DNA of 29,442 bases from Carthagonibacter metallireducens (GCA_023554445.1 JAMJQQ010000092.1:1-29442), one strand, 5' to 3'. Positions 15,008 to 22,924 are shown, counted from the stretch's first letter. Notes: generated from the letters alone by a model not told the origin. Translations and numbers: made by a program.

Positions 15008-16292
15008 CACGTGCCCCCAGGTGTTTGCGGATCTTGGCCCATGTCGAGCCGAGGTGGACCAGGTGACTGGACGGACGACCTTCGATCCGGCCGGCCGAGA
15101 GCGCCGCCAGCAGCTCGCCCGGGCCCTCGAAGGGCCGGACTGTGGCCCGTGCGCGTCCGATCTCGCCGAGCAGGTGCGCGTCGCTGCCCGCGCCCAGCGG
15201 GAGGCCACGCGCCTCTGCCCAGAGCTGCGCCCGCTCGTTGCGTGCCGGGTCATGGATTCGGGCGTTGATCCCCTCGACCGCATCCACGCAGTCCTCGACC
15301 GTCGAGAGAAATTCCTCGTCCGTGCCCCGGTGCGAATCGAACGGATGCGGAAGGTATACCACGGCGCCCTGGGCCCGGATCGCATCGGCCGTCGTCCGGA
15401 AGTCCGATCCGGGCGGAATGTGCTCGGTCAGATACAGGCCGATCAGGTCGAGCCCCTCGGAAGTGCGGACCTCCTCACCCACGATGACGAGGTCGGGTGC
15501 CAGGTCCCGGCCCGCGAACGCGCCGCTGATCTGATCGTGATCGGTGATCGCGATTCGATCCAGTCCCACCCGTCGCGCCTGCTCGACCACATCGGCCGGA
15601 TCCGAGAGAGAGTCCATGGAGGCCGACGTGTGCATGTGGAGGTCGATCGTCCACTCGGCGTCCGGTGCTATCGCTCTGCCGGCGTCTTCGCCTGCGATCG
15701 AAGTCTCGATCCATTTCCAGACGCGCCGGGCGTCACGCTCCAGCGCTTCGCGGCTGCCCGGGTTCCAGATCACCCGGTCTGCGCCCCGCCGCTTCGCGTC
15801 CGGAGGCAGCTGCGCGGCCTCGACCGCATCGAATTCCGGGGCCGTGACCCCGCGCGCCGACATGACCCGGGTCTGGCGGATCGAATTCGGCGCATCCACG
15901 GTCACCACGGCATCGAACTCCTCCTCCAGGTTCTTCTCGAACAGGAGAGGAATCTCGAGGACGACGACCTTCGCGCCCCGGCCACGCGCCCGCTCGAGCC
16001 TCTCGGCCCGAAGCCGGTCCACGACCGGGTGCACGATCTCCTCGAGACGCGCTCGGGCCGCGGCATCGGAGAACACGATCGATCGCAGGGCCTGACGATC
16101 GAGAGCGCCGTCGGCTGTGAGTACGTCCCTGCCGAACGCCTCGGCGATCCGGTTCAGGCCCTCCGTACCCGGCTCGACCGCCTCCCGGGCGAGCAGGTCG
16201 GCGTCGATCCGCTCGGCGCCCCATGATGCGAACAGGTCGCCCACGGAGCTCTTGCCCGCGCCGAGGCTGCCCGTCAATCCGACCCGGATCAA
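15000..16292 (-). CDS. coaE: Fusion of dephospho-CoA kinase (CoaE) and a PHP phosphoesterase
   Basis: One open frame of 430 residues encodes two enzymes. Residues 1 to about 200 are dephospho-CoA kinase, the last step of CoA synthesis (ATP-dependent 3'-phosphorylation): P-loop GSLGAGKS (8-15), RIDADLLARE (28-37, catalytic Asp), IPLLFEK (114-120) and an ADRVIWNPGS tail (171-180). Residues 215-430 are a PHP metal-dependent phosphoesterase: DLHMHT (D217, H219, H221), ITDHD (D251, H252), GEEV (272-275), LPHPF (H316) and GSDAH (D371, H373). The kinase half is full length and the junction is a short linker (about 196-213). The start TTG at 16292 overlaps the upstream DHH stop as TTGA. CoaE activity is very likely; the PHP substrate is unknown, possibly a 3'-phosphonucleotide. 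Confidence 0.93.
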   Translation of the reverse strand: MIRVGLTGSLGAGKSSVGDLFASWGAERIDADLLAREAVEPGTEGLNRIAEAFGRDVLTADGALDRQALRSIVFSDAAARARLEEIVHPVVDRLRAERLERARGRGAKVVVLEIPLLFEKNLEEEFDAVVTVDAPNSIRQTRVMSARGVTAPEFDAVEAAQLPPDAKRRGADRVIWNPGSREALERDARRVWKWIETSIAGEDAGRAIAPDAEWTIDLHMHTSASMDSLSDPADVVEQARRVGLDRIAITDHDQISGAFAGRDLAPDLVIVGEEVRTSEGLDLIGLYLTEHIPPGSDFRTTADAIRAQGAVVYLPHPFDSHRGTDEEFLSTVEDCVDAVEGINARIHDPARNERAQLWAEARGLPLGAGSDAHLLGEIGRARATVRPFEGPGELLAALSAGRIEGRPSSHLVHLGSTWAKIRKHLGARGG

Positions 16293-17464
16293 GACTCCAC
16301 TCTCCCGCTGGGCCCGGCCGTCTGCGGAGGCCCTCCGGTGATGGGCGGCACGAGAGGGATTCGAGGCTCATCGGCCACGCCCAGCTCGGCACAGAACTCG
16401 TCGAACAGCGATGAAAGGAGCTCATCGTACTCGTCCGCCGAGAGGCGTGATACGTCCAGCCGCGCCCCCGCCATCTCGCCATGTCCGCCCGCCGAACCCC
16501 TGTCACCCACCACACGCCGGACCAGGTCTCCGGCGTGGGCGTCCGGGTTGAGAGTCCGGAGACTGAGGTAGAGACCGTCGCGGTAGCGGCCGGCCGCGAT
16601 CACCCAGTCCACGTCGTCCACCCGCAGAAACAGGTCGGCCAGCTGCGCCACGATGTCCGGGTAGTCCAGCCTCCCGGCCGGGACGCAGACCACGCCCCCA
16701 CGGCTCCAGGCCTGTTCGAGACCGGCGTGGATCGAGCGGTATACCGCCCTCGGCACGCGCGCGTGGCGGATGCGGGACAACGCCGCCGGATCGGACCTTG
16801 GATAGAGATAGAGGCTCGCATCCAGCTCGGCCTTCGATGCCTCCCGCCCGAGGTCCATGGTCTCCGACTGGATGCCGTAGAAGAGAGCGGTGGCCAGCTG
16901 TCGGTCTGGCTCGAGCTTCGAGGCGCGCAGGAACTCCACGATCATGGACGCACAGGCTCCGTACTCCGGTCGGACATCCGAGTAGGGCGCCGCTGAACTC
17001 TCCGGTCGTACCGGGTGATGGTCGATCACGATCGTGGCGATCTGTCCCGGCGGCAGGGAGTTGTTGCCGGCGCGCGGCTGCGTGTCCACCAGGGCGACCG
17101 CCGCAGAGGGCGGAAACTCGAGCGATTCGACCCGTTCGAAGTCGAGGCCCAGTTCCTCGAGCAGCGCCCTGTTCTCGGCGCGGCCCACGATCCCGCCGAA
17201 TGCCAGTGTGACAGGCAGGCCGGTCGCCTTCTCGAGCAGAAAGCCGAGGCCGGCGGCGGATGCGATCGCGTCGGGATCGGGGTTGTCGTGCGTGAGGACG
17301 ATGACCCGCTCTGCATCGCCTATGGCCCGCTTCATGGCTGATATCCGGGCGGTCGTGTCCGGCCCCGGGCGCGCCGGGTTCTTCGGTCCCGGCAGCTGGT
17401 CGCCCGAGTCCTGTGCCTCCAACTCCACCGGAGGATCCTGCGCGCCGCGCGCCTCGTCCTTCAC
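16289..17464 (-). CDS. DHH-family phosphoesterase (second copy)
   Basis: A 391-residue DHH phosphoesterase, distantly related to the NrnA protein downstream. Motifs: LTHDNPDPDA (H59, D63, D65), LVDTQ (D127), IDHHP (D148, H149, H150) and a C-terminal RGSAGGHGEMAGA (322-334) resembling DHHA1. The C-terminal 35 residues are Pro-rich. The GTG at 17464 overlaps the MBL stop as GTGA. It adds 43 Pro/Asp-rich residues, but their codons keep the high third-position GC of real coding DNA; the ATG at 17335 is the alternative and gives 348 residues. It sits between the MBL hydrolase and CoaE-PHP in an overlapping series. Family sure; whether it acts on pAp, nanoRNA or cyclic dinucleotides is open. Confidence 0.88.
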   Translation of the reverse strand: MKDEARGAQDPPVELEAQDSGDQLPGPKNPARPGPDTTARISAMKRAIGDAERVIVLTHDNPDPDAIASAAGLGFLLEKATGLPVTLAFGGIVGRAENRALLEELGLDFERVESLEFPPSAAVALVDTQPRAGNNSLPPGQIATIVIDHHPVRPESSAAPYSDVRPEYGACASMIVEFLRASKLEPDRQLATALFYGIQSETMDLGREASKAELDASLYLYPRSDPAALSRIRHARVPRAVYRSIHAGLEQAWSRGGVVCVPAGRLDYPDIVAQLADLFLRVDDVDWVIAAGRYRDGLYLSLRTLNPDAHAGDLVRRVVGDRGSAGGHGEMAGARLDVSRLSADEYDELLSSLFDEFCAELGVADEPRIPLVPPITGGPPQTAGPSGRVES

Positions 17465-18123
17465 TCTTCCACCAGTCCGACCAGGAAGGGATTCGACGCG
17501 GCCTCGCGTGCCACGGTGGTCGCCGGCCCGTGGCCCGAGTAGAGAATCGTATCTCCGGGCAGGGTGAGGATCTGATCTCGGATCGAGCCGAGAAGCGTGC
17601 GGGTGTCGCCACCCGGCAGATCCGTCCGGCCAATCGATCCGGCGAACACGCAGTCCCCGACGAACGCCACCGAGTGACCCACGAACACGACCCCACCGGG
17701 GGAGTGGCCCGGAGCGTGCCGAACCGTGAACTCGATCGGCCCGAACCGGAGCTGCTGCCCGTGGGCGAGCTCCCGGTCGGGCAGTGGCTGGGGATGCACG
17801 CGTAGACCGAACATCGATGCCTGGCCGGGGGCCGCGCGGTACAGGTCGAGATCGGAGGGGTGCAGATGAACCGGGCAATCATAGCGACTCACCAGCTCGC
17901 CGACTGCCGTGATGTGGTCCAGGTGGGCGTGGGTCAGGAGTATGGCCTCGGGTACTGCTCCCCAGGCATCGAGAACGCCCGAGATTCTGTCCGCCTCGTC
18001 ACCGGGGTCGATGATCAGCGCCCGGCCGGGCTCGCCCGGATGGCGTACGACGTAGCAGTTCGCCTGAAAGGCGCCAACGGGCAGAGCATGAATCTCCAGC
18101 CCGCCGGGATCGGGGGTGTTCAG
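17461..18123 (-). CDS. MBL-fold hydrolase, glyoxalase II-like, with a non-standard start
   Basis: A protein of about 220 residues of the metallo-beta-lactamase fold, closest in look to YcbL-type short glyoxalase II. Zinc motifs: THAHLDH (64-70), APGHSPG (H140), GDCVF (D157) and SGHGP (H198). No ATG, GTG or TTG exists in frame between 18342 and the THAHLDH motif. The ATG at 18345 would lie more than 220 bases inside the Fe-S gene. The likeliest start is CTG at 18123, which overlaps the upstream stop as CTGA, or a CTG/ATT a few codons later, just before EIHALPVG where the fold begins. A role in methylglyoxal or thioester detoxification is inferred from the family and the thiol-related neighbours. 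Confidence 0.85.
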   Translation of the reverse strand: MNTPDPGGLEIHALPVGAFQANCYVVRHPGEPGRALIIDPGDEADRISGVLDAWGAVPEAILLTHAHLDHITAVGELVSRYDCPVHLHPSDLDLYRAAPGQASMFGLRVHPQPLPDRELAHGQQLRFGPIEFTVRHAPGHSPGGVVFVGHSVAFVGDCVFAGSIGRTDLPGGDTRTLLGSIRDQILTLPGDTILYSGHGPATTVAREAASNPFLVGLVEE

Positions 18124-18488
18124 ACCGAGAACGAGGTGCCGCAGCCGCAGGATCCGGTCGCGTTCGGATTGTCGAACGTGAATCCCGATCCCTTGAAGCT
18201 GCTGTGATAACCGATCACGATCCCGGCCAGGTACTGCGCGCTGAACGGGTCCATCAGGAGACGGATCCCCTGCGACTCGATGACGAGATCGTCCGGGGCC
18301 GGCGGGTCCTCGTCCACCTCGAGTCCGTACTCGAAGCCCGAGCATCCGCCGGGCAACACGCTGACTCTGAGGGCCGCACTGCTGTCGTCCAGTCCTTCCG
18401 CCGAGAAGAACTTCCTCACCTCGACGGCGGCTTCTTCGGTCAGCACGATGGCCCCGGCTGTCGAACCTGCTGTTTCGGTACCGCTCAT
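18120..18488 (-). CDS. A-type iron-sulfur carrier (IscA/ErpA/HesB family)
   Basis: A 122-residue A-type carrier that delivers Fe-S clusters to apoproteins in the cytoplasm. The three ligand Cys are present in the usual places: C49 in LPGGCSGFEYGL and C114/C116 in SCGCGTSF near the C-terminus. The ATG at 18488 gives normal family length. An ATG at 18554, only 12 bases after the trxB stop, would add 22 residues including one more Cys; neither start has a well-spaced ribosome site. It is co-oriented with trxB and overlaps the MBL hydrolase. No scaffold or desulfurase gene is in the window, so it cannot be assigned to the Isc or Suf system. Confidence 0.9.
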   Translation of the reverse strand: MSGTETAGSTAGAIVLTEEAAVEVRKFFSAEGLDDSSAALRVSVLPGGCSGFEYGLEVDEDPPAPDDLVIESQGIRLLMDPFSAQYLAGIVIGYHSSFKGSGFTFDNPNATGSCGCGTSFSV

Positions 18489-18566
18489 TCCCCTGGTCCC
18501 GCTATCGATTTCGAGTGTCCCGCACCCCGCCTCATCTGCAGGCGCGGACGCCATCCCACCGGTTGA

Positions 18567-19529
18567 CTACCCGTGGGACAGCCAGCGTTCCGCCTCGAGC
18601 GCCGCCATGCAGCCGGTTCCCGCGGCGGTCACGGCCTGCCGGTAGTAGTCGTCCATGCAGTCGCCCGCGGCGTACACCCCCGGCGCGGAGGTGGCCGTGC
18701 GCCAGGAACTCGGCAGGTGAATGTAGCCGCTGGGCTCCAGGTCGACCTGGCCTCGAAGGAACCCGGTATTCGGCGTGTGGCCGATCGCCACGAACATTCC
18801 GCCGACCTCCAACTCGCTCGTCTCGCCCGTCTCTCGATTTTCCAGCTTCAGCTTCTCGATCACCTCGTCCCCGATGACTTCGGTGACCACCGTGTTCCAG
18901 AGAAAACGGATCTTCGGATTTTCGAATGCCCGTTCCTGCATGATCTTGGAAGCGCGCAACTCGTCCCTGCGGTGGATCACCACCACTTCGCTGGCAAACT
19001 TGGTCATGTAGGTCGCATCCTCGATCGCGCTGTCGCCTCCGCCAACGATGGCGATCACCTGGTCTCGGAATGCCGGCAGAGCACCATCGCACACCGCGCA
19101 CGCAGAAACGCCGCCGCCGCTCTGCGCCAGGCGCTCCTCGCCCGGCACCTCGAGCCAGCGCGCGTTGGCGCCGGTGGCGATGATCACGGCGTCGGCCTCG
19201 AGTTCAGCGCCCCCGCTCGTCCACAGGCGGTGTGGAGGCCCCGAGAAATCGACCCGCTCGACATCCTCCATCACCGATCGAGTTCCGAACCTGAGCGCCT
19301 GCTTCTTGAAGTCCTCCATCATCGCCTGGCCGGTCACGCCGTCCGGGAATCCCGGGTAATTCTCGACCTCCGTCGTGAACATCAACTGGCCGCCCGGCAC
19401 CATCGTCCGGTGGAAGGAGCCTTCGATCACGAACGGATCCAGCTGTGCCCGTGACGCATAGATGGCAGCTGTCCAGGCCGCCGGTCCCGATCCGATGATG
19501 ATCAGTTTCTCCCTGGTGATCTCCGTCAT
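18567..19529 (-). CDS. trxB: Thioredoxin reductase
   Basis: A 320-residue NADPH- and FAD-dependent thioredoxin reductase. The FAD-binding GSGPAAWTAAIYASRA (13-28) is near the N-terminus. The redox pair is C144-A-V-C147-D-G, where most family members have CATC. The NADPH-binding GGGDSA and HRRDELRASKIM follow. GVYAAGDCMDD near the C-terminus is the second FAD contact. Length is typical of the low-molecular-weight bacterial type. The ATG at 19529 has GAGAG upstream. It lies between a PHP phosphoesterase gene (51 bases upstream) and the Fe-S carrier gene. It probably feeds thioredoxin and, through it, CcdA. No thioredoxin gene is visible. Confidence 0.95.
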   Translation of the reverse strand: MTEITREKLIIIGSGPAAWTAAIYASRAQLDPFVIEGSFHRTMVPGGQLMFTTEVENYPGFPDGVTGQAMMEDFKKQALRFGTRSVMEDVERVDFSGPPHRLWTSGGAELEADAVIIATGANARWLEVPGEERLAQSGGGVSACAVCDGALPAFRDQVIAIVGGGDSAIEDATYMTKFASEVVVIHRRDELRASKIMQERAFENPKIRFLWNTVVTEVIGDEVIEKLKLENRETGETSELEVGGMFVAIGHTPNTGFLRGQVDLEPSGYIHLPSSWRTATSAPGVYAAGDCMDDYYRQAVTAAGTGCMAALEAERWLSHG

Positions 19530-19580
19530 GCTCTGCTCTCTGTAATCTGAATACGGTTGCTGCTGATTTGAATGTCCGAC

Positions 19581-20405
19581 CTATGAGAGGGCCGCGACCC
19601 GCTCGACGATCTCCTGCATCCAGGTCGCCGGTACACGCTGCGAACCCGGCTCGCTGCCCCCGGCCCCCGGACCGTGCCAGTCCGATCCTCCCGAACGCAG
19701 GAGCCCGTGCTTCCTCACCACGCGACCCAGCGACGCGCGGATGCTCGGCCCGTTGGCGGCGTGCAGAATCTCGATCCCGTCGAGGCCTGCGGCCACGTAC
19801 CCATCGAGATCCGCTTCCGAGTAGTCCCGACCCGGATGCGCCAGCACCGCGACACCGCCCGCCCTGTGAATCAGCTCGAACACCTCCGGCGGAGGCGACG
19901 GCGTCTTCTCGACGAAGGCCGGTCGATCGCGCGCCAGCCACAACCGGAAGGCCGAGTGGATGTCCGGCACCAGGTTCTCGGTCACCAGTGCCCGGCCGAG
20001 GTGAGCACGAGTCGGTAGACCGCCCGGCGCCTCGCGCAGCACCGCGTCCATCGCCAGCGGAACCCCGTTCTCGTTCAGCCGATCCACGATCTCCTCGGCC
20101 CGACGCAGACGGTCGCGTCTGAACCGTTCGAAAAAGCTCGTGAGCTCAGGGTTCGCGGGATCGAAACCGTAGGCCAGCACATGCACCGAGCGTCCGGGCT
20201 CGTTCGCCGACAGCTCTGCACCGACCAGAAACGCCAGCCCGAGTCGCTCAGCCTCGGCTCGAGCCTCCTCGACGCCGGCGACCGTGTCATGATCGGTCAG
20301 CGACAGGCCGCTGAGTCCCCGGGCGGCGACCGCCCGCACGACCTCCGCCGGGGAAAGAACGCCGTCGGACGCGAGAGAATGGAGGTGGAGGTCTACGCGG
20401 CTCAA
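19581..20405 (-). CDS. YciV/RNase AM-like PHP phosphoesterase
   Basis: A 274-residue PHP-family enzyme of the YciV (RNase AM, formerly TrpH) group, whose studied members hydrolyse 3',5'-nucleoside bisphosphates such as pAp and trim RNA 5' ends. Metal motifs: VDLHLHS (D5, H7, H9), LTDHD (D38, H39), E64, H135 in RAHLGRALV (the conserved inserted-domain patch), LAHPG (H190) and GGSDWHG (D242, H244). The start TTG at 20405 overlaps the preceding small gene's stop as TTGA and begins the protein right at the first metal motif; the longer frame to 20549 would add an Arg/Gly-rich, unfolded-looking leader. It is a second PHP enzyme near CoaE-PHP and NrnA. Confidence 0.9.
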   Translation of the reverse strand: MSRVDLHLHSLASDGVLSPAEVVRAVAARGLSGLSLTDHDTVAGVEEARAEAERLGLAFLVGAELSANEPGRSVHVLAYGFDPANPELTSFFERFRRDRLRRAEEIVDRLNENGVPLAMDAVLREAPGGLPTRAHLGRALVTENLVPDIHSAFRLWLARDRPAFVEKTPSPPPEVFELIHRAGGVAVLAHPGRDYSEADLDGYVAAGLDGIEILHAANGPSIRASLGRVVRKHGLLRSGGSDWHGPGAGGSEPGSQRVPATWMQEIVERVAALS

Positions 20406-20641
20406 CTCGCCGGTGTGCCCAACGAAGTGGAGCGGTCGAAGAGCTCCCGGAATTCCCGGGCCTCCAGGTTTGCCAGGTGGGACTCCGCGTCGGAGCCGTC
20501 GTCCTGCACCTCGGCGACACGATACGGACGCTGACCATTGCTGTCGCACATGAAGACGACGCTTCGATGGCCCTCACGCCCGGATGACCCACCCGGCACG
20601 GCAATCCAGACGTCTCCGTCCGCCTTCAGCTTCCTGCCCAT
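20402..20641 (-). CDS. Small unknown protein (79 residues)
   Basis: Not recognised. The 79-residue product begins MGRKLKADGDVWIAVPGG, continues with GHRSVVFMCDSNGQRPYRVAEV (about 28-49) and ends in an acidic, helical tail containing ANLEAREFRELFD. The first 50 residues look like a small beta-strand domain. The ATG at 20641 has GGAG 8 bases upstream; a GTG at 20650 is also in frame. Its stop overlaps the PHP start (TTGA) and it follows the DtxR-type gene by 44 bases. The tight coupling and good ribosome site support a real gene. Confidence 0.7.
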   Translation of the reverse strand: MGRKLKADGDVWIAVPGGSSGREGHRSVVFMCDSNGQRPYRVAEVQDDGSDAESHLANLEAREFRELFDRSTSLGTPAS

Positions 20642-20685
20642 GTATCGCACTCCATCGTTGTCGCCCTCGACCCTCGAACCCTGCC

Positions 20686-21354
20686 TCAGGTGATTTCGAG
20701 ACGGATCGCGGCCGCCAGATCACCTGCCAGCCGGTGGCGGCGACCGCCTACCTGCGCGACAACGTCGCCCCCTTCATCCGACGCCGAAAGAACCGTCACT
20801 TCGGTGCCAAGCAAGAAACCGTTGTCACCCAGGAACCGCAAGCGCTCCGAGTCGTCGTCGGAAACTTCCCGGATGACGCCGATCGCTCCGGTCGGGAGCT
20901 CGGTGAGGGCGGGAAGATCCTGCGATCGGATCGTGCCGTCAGGCGCTGGAATCGGGGCTCCGTGCGGATCGGTGTCCGGGTCCCCCACGGCCAGGGCCAT
21001 CCGGTCCACCAGGAGGTCCGAAGCTGCGTGCTCCAGTCTCTCGGCTTCCTCGTGCACGCTGTCCCAGGTAAACCCCAGTCGATCGATCAGGTAGCTCTCG
21101 ATGACCCTGTGTCTCCGGATGATCCTCAGGGCCGCCGATTCACCCGGCGGCGTGAGCCGCACGCCGTGATAGGGCTCGTGGGCGACCAGACCCTGCGTCG
21201 CCAGGTTCTTGATCATGTTCGTGACCGACGCGGGCGACCGATCGAGTTCGGCGGCCAGCACCGTGGTCGGCACGGGTCCGCGCTCCTGCTCGAGCTTGTA
21301 GATCGACTTCAGATAGTCCTCGACGGCACGGCTGTGCCGGGCTCGCTCTACCAT
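20686..21354 (-). CDS. DtxR/MntR-family metal-dependent repressor
   Basis: A 222-residue regulator with an N-terminal winged helix (about 5-70), a metal-binding dimer domain (70-135) and a C-terminal FeoA/SH3-like domain (about 145-222), the three-part form seen in DtxR, IdeR and ScaR. Metal-site residues by alignment: D13 (MntR Asp8), H82, E86, H101, E105, E108 and H109. E105 stands where iron-sensing DtxR has Cys102 and manganese-sensing MntR has Glu99, so manganese is the likelier effector. The ATG at 21354 has GGGAG upstream. It lies 31 bases after the M42 peptidase gene. No metal-uptake gene is beside it, so its targets are elsewhere. Confidence 0.88.
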   Translation of the reverse strand: MVERARHSRAVEDYLKSIYKLEQERGPVPTTVLAAELDRSPASVTNMIKNLATQGLVAHEPYHGVRLTPPGESAALRIIRRHRVIESYLIDRLGFTWDSVHEEAERLEHAASDLLVDRMALAVGDPDTDPHGAPIPAPDGTIRSQDLPALTELPTGAIGVIREVSDDDSERLRFLGDNGFLLGTEVTVLSASDEGGDVVAQVGGRRHRLAGDLAAAIRLEIT

Positions 21355-21385
21355 GCCTCGCTCCCGCACGCCGTGTCGTGCTGCC

Positions 21386-22456
21386 TCAGAGCGGCAACAG
21401 CTCCACGTCCGGCTCCAGCTCCGACAGGAAGGCGGCAATCAACTCGGCAGACTGCTGGACGTCGTCTATGCTGACGAGTTGATTCGGCGAGTGCATGTAG
21501 CGATTCGGGACGCTCACGAGGCCCGCGGCGACACCTGCCCTCGACATGCGCACCGCGTCGGCGTCTGTACCGGTCATGGCCGGAAGCGCCTGGATCTGGA
21601 GGTTCATCTCGCTCTCTCGCGCCGCGGCTCGAAGGCGTTCGAAGATGACCGGGTTGATGGCCGCCCCACGCCCGAGGACCGGGCCCGCGCCGATCCTGAT
21701 GTCTCCGTGCTCCTTGCGGTCCACGCTCGGATGGTCGGTCGCATGGGTCACATCGACGACGATGCCCAGTTGCGGGTCGAGTCCATACGCCCCGGTTCGT
21801 GCGCCACCACCGGCGACGTAACCGATCTCCTCCTGGACGGTGGCCACCGCCACCACGTGCGCCTCACAGCCCTGCTCTTTCGCGAGCCTCAGCGCCTCGA
21901 GAACGACCGCAGCGCCGACCCGGTTGTCGATGGAACGCGCCGCCACCAGGCCTGCGGACAGTTCGAGAGTCGCTGACGCGATCGTGGCGACGTCGCCGAT
22001 CGCGACCCTGGATCGCGCCTCGTCGCCGTCCGCGGCTCCGATGTCGATCCACAAGTCCTTCAGCTTGACGGCCTTGTCGCTGTCATCGCGGCGGATCAGG
22101 TGGATCGCCTTGCGTCCGACGACGCCGGCGACCGTCCCCGCTTCCGTGAGGATCTCGACGCGTTGACCCACCAGTACCTGGGGGTCCCAGCCACCTACCG
22201 ACTGCACCCAGAGAAAGCCTTCGTCGTCCACGTGATGGACCATCAGTCCGATCTCATCGATGTGTCCGGCCAGCATGACCGTCGGCGTCTTCTCGGAACC
22301 GATTTCCGCGAAGCTGTTTCCGTTCACGTCGCCCCAGACTCGATCGGCGAAGCCGCCGGCGATCTCTCGCCACACGGCAGCCGCCGCCGTCTCGAATCCG
22401 GAGGGTCCGGTGGCGTTCAGCAGTCTCAGGAGACTGTCTCGGATTTCGGCTGGCAT
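21386..22456 (-). CDS. M42-family metallo-aminopeptidase
   Basis: A 356-residue cytoplasmic peptidase of family M42 (glutamyl/tetrahedral aminopeptidase, older name cellulase M). The two-metal site is complete: H65 and D67 in AGHIDEIG, D177 in SIDNR, E209-E210 in TVQEEIG (catalytic base and ligand), D235 in VDVTHATD and H322 in NRYMHSPNQ. Such enzymes form 12-subunit shells that trim peptides from the N-terminus. The ATG at 22456 has GAGAG nearby. A promoter candidate lies about 100 bases upstream, so it may begin the transcription unit that continues through the DtxR-type gene. Family certain; peptide preference unknown. Confidence 0.95.
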   Translation of the reverse strand: MPAEIRDSLLRLLNATGPSGFETAAAAVWREIAGGFADRVWGDVNGNSFAEIGSEKTPTVMLAGHIDEIGLMVHHVDDEGFLWVQSVGGWDPQVLVGQRVEILTEAGTVAGVVGRKAIHLIRRDDSDKAVKLKDLWIDIGAADGDEARSRVAIGDVATIASATLELSAGLVAARSIDNRVGAAVVLEALRLAKEQGCEAHVVAVATVQEEIGYVAGGGARTGAYGLDPQLGIVVDVTHATDHPSVDRKEHGDIRIGAGPVLGRGAAINPVIFERLRAAARESEMNLQIQALPAMTGTDADAVRMSRAGVAAGLVSVPNRYMHSPNQLVSIDDVQQSAELIAAFLSELEPDVELLPL

Positions 22457-22556
22457 CGATCTCTCGCTCAGGTCTGAACTCGTCGAGTTGTCGGCTGACG
22501 CTGCGTTTCCGCACCGTCCGGGTGTGGCGAAGCGTGCTTCCGAATCGCCGGTCTAC

Positions 22557-22585
22557 AGGCTATCGAGAGTGTGCGAAAGGAGCAA
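22557..22585 (-). promoter_or_regulatory. Candidate housekeeping promoter of the M42 gene
   Basis: On the minus strand TTGCTC (22585-22580), 17 bases, then TAGCCT (22562-22557). The -10 word TAGCCTGT is identical to the one before the ECF sigma gene, which also has TTGC at -35. The leader would be about 95 bases. Confidence 0.4.
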
Positions 22586-22616
22586 CGCCGCCCTCGGGGG
22601 CACGCTTCTGGTGTGC

Positions 22617-22633
22617 GGCGGCTGGCTGCCGCC
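22617..22633 (-). terminator. Hairpin after the anti-sigma gene
   Basis: GGCGGC-5-GCCGCC, a perfect 6-base GC-only stem, begins 6 bases after the anti-sigma stop codon. No T-run follows, so termination would be weak or factor-assisted; it may also protect the 3' end. Confidence 0.45.
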
Positions 22634-22639
22634 CGCAAG

Positions 22640-22924
22640 TCACACCTCATCCTCCGCGATCAGAGCCCGGATCCGGCGCTCCAGGTCAGGATTCGCGACC
22701 GCCGCACGTCCCGCTTCGTTCACGTAGTCGAGGAATATCCGCTCGAAATCGAAGTGCGGATAGCAGCGCCGGCACTTCTGGACGTGTCGCCGCACCGCCT
22801 CGTTGCGTTCCGCAGGCAGCTCACCGTCGAGGAACTCGTAGACGAGCGCGAGCGACTCCTCGCACGAAAGTTCCTCGGGCGCCTCGTGGGGTCCGATCCC
22901 CTCCGGCCGTTCCTGATCGTTCAT
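22640..22924 (-). CDS. Zinc-binding anti-sigma factor (RsrA-like)
   Basis: A 94-residue ZAS-family anti-sigma factor. It has C21 and the motif H47-x3-C51-x2-C54. The 26-residue step from the first Cys to the His equals that of Streptomyces RsrA (C11, H37, C41, C44), where these residues bind zinc and form a disulfide on oxidation that frees sigma-R. There is no membrane segment, so it acts in the cytoplasm. Its ATG overlaps the sigma stop (ATGA), which is usual for such pairs and keeps the two in balance. A thiol-redox switch is likely by analogy; a simple zinc-structured anti-sigma is the alternative. Confidence 0.88.
   Translation of the reverse strand: MNDQERPEGIGPHEAPEELSCEESLALVYEFLDGELPAERNEAVRRHVQKCRRCYPHFDFERIFLDYVNEAGRAAVANPDLERRIRALIAEDEV

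Noticed and set aside
14700..16226. 508-codon plus-strand frame opposite NrnA and CoaE-PHP
   Set aside because: It spans two real genes on the other strand and shows no domain.
16503..17882. Alternative 459-codon minus-strand frame over the DHH gene
   Set aside because: It is frame-shifted relative to the DHH motifs, Arg-rich and without motifs.
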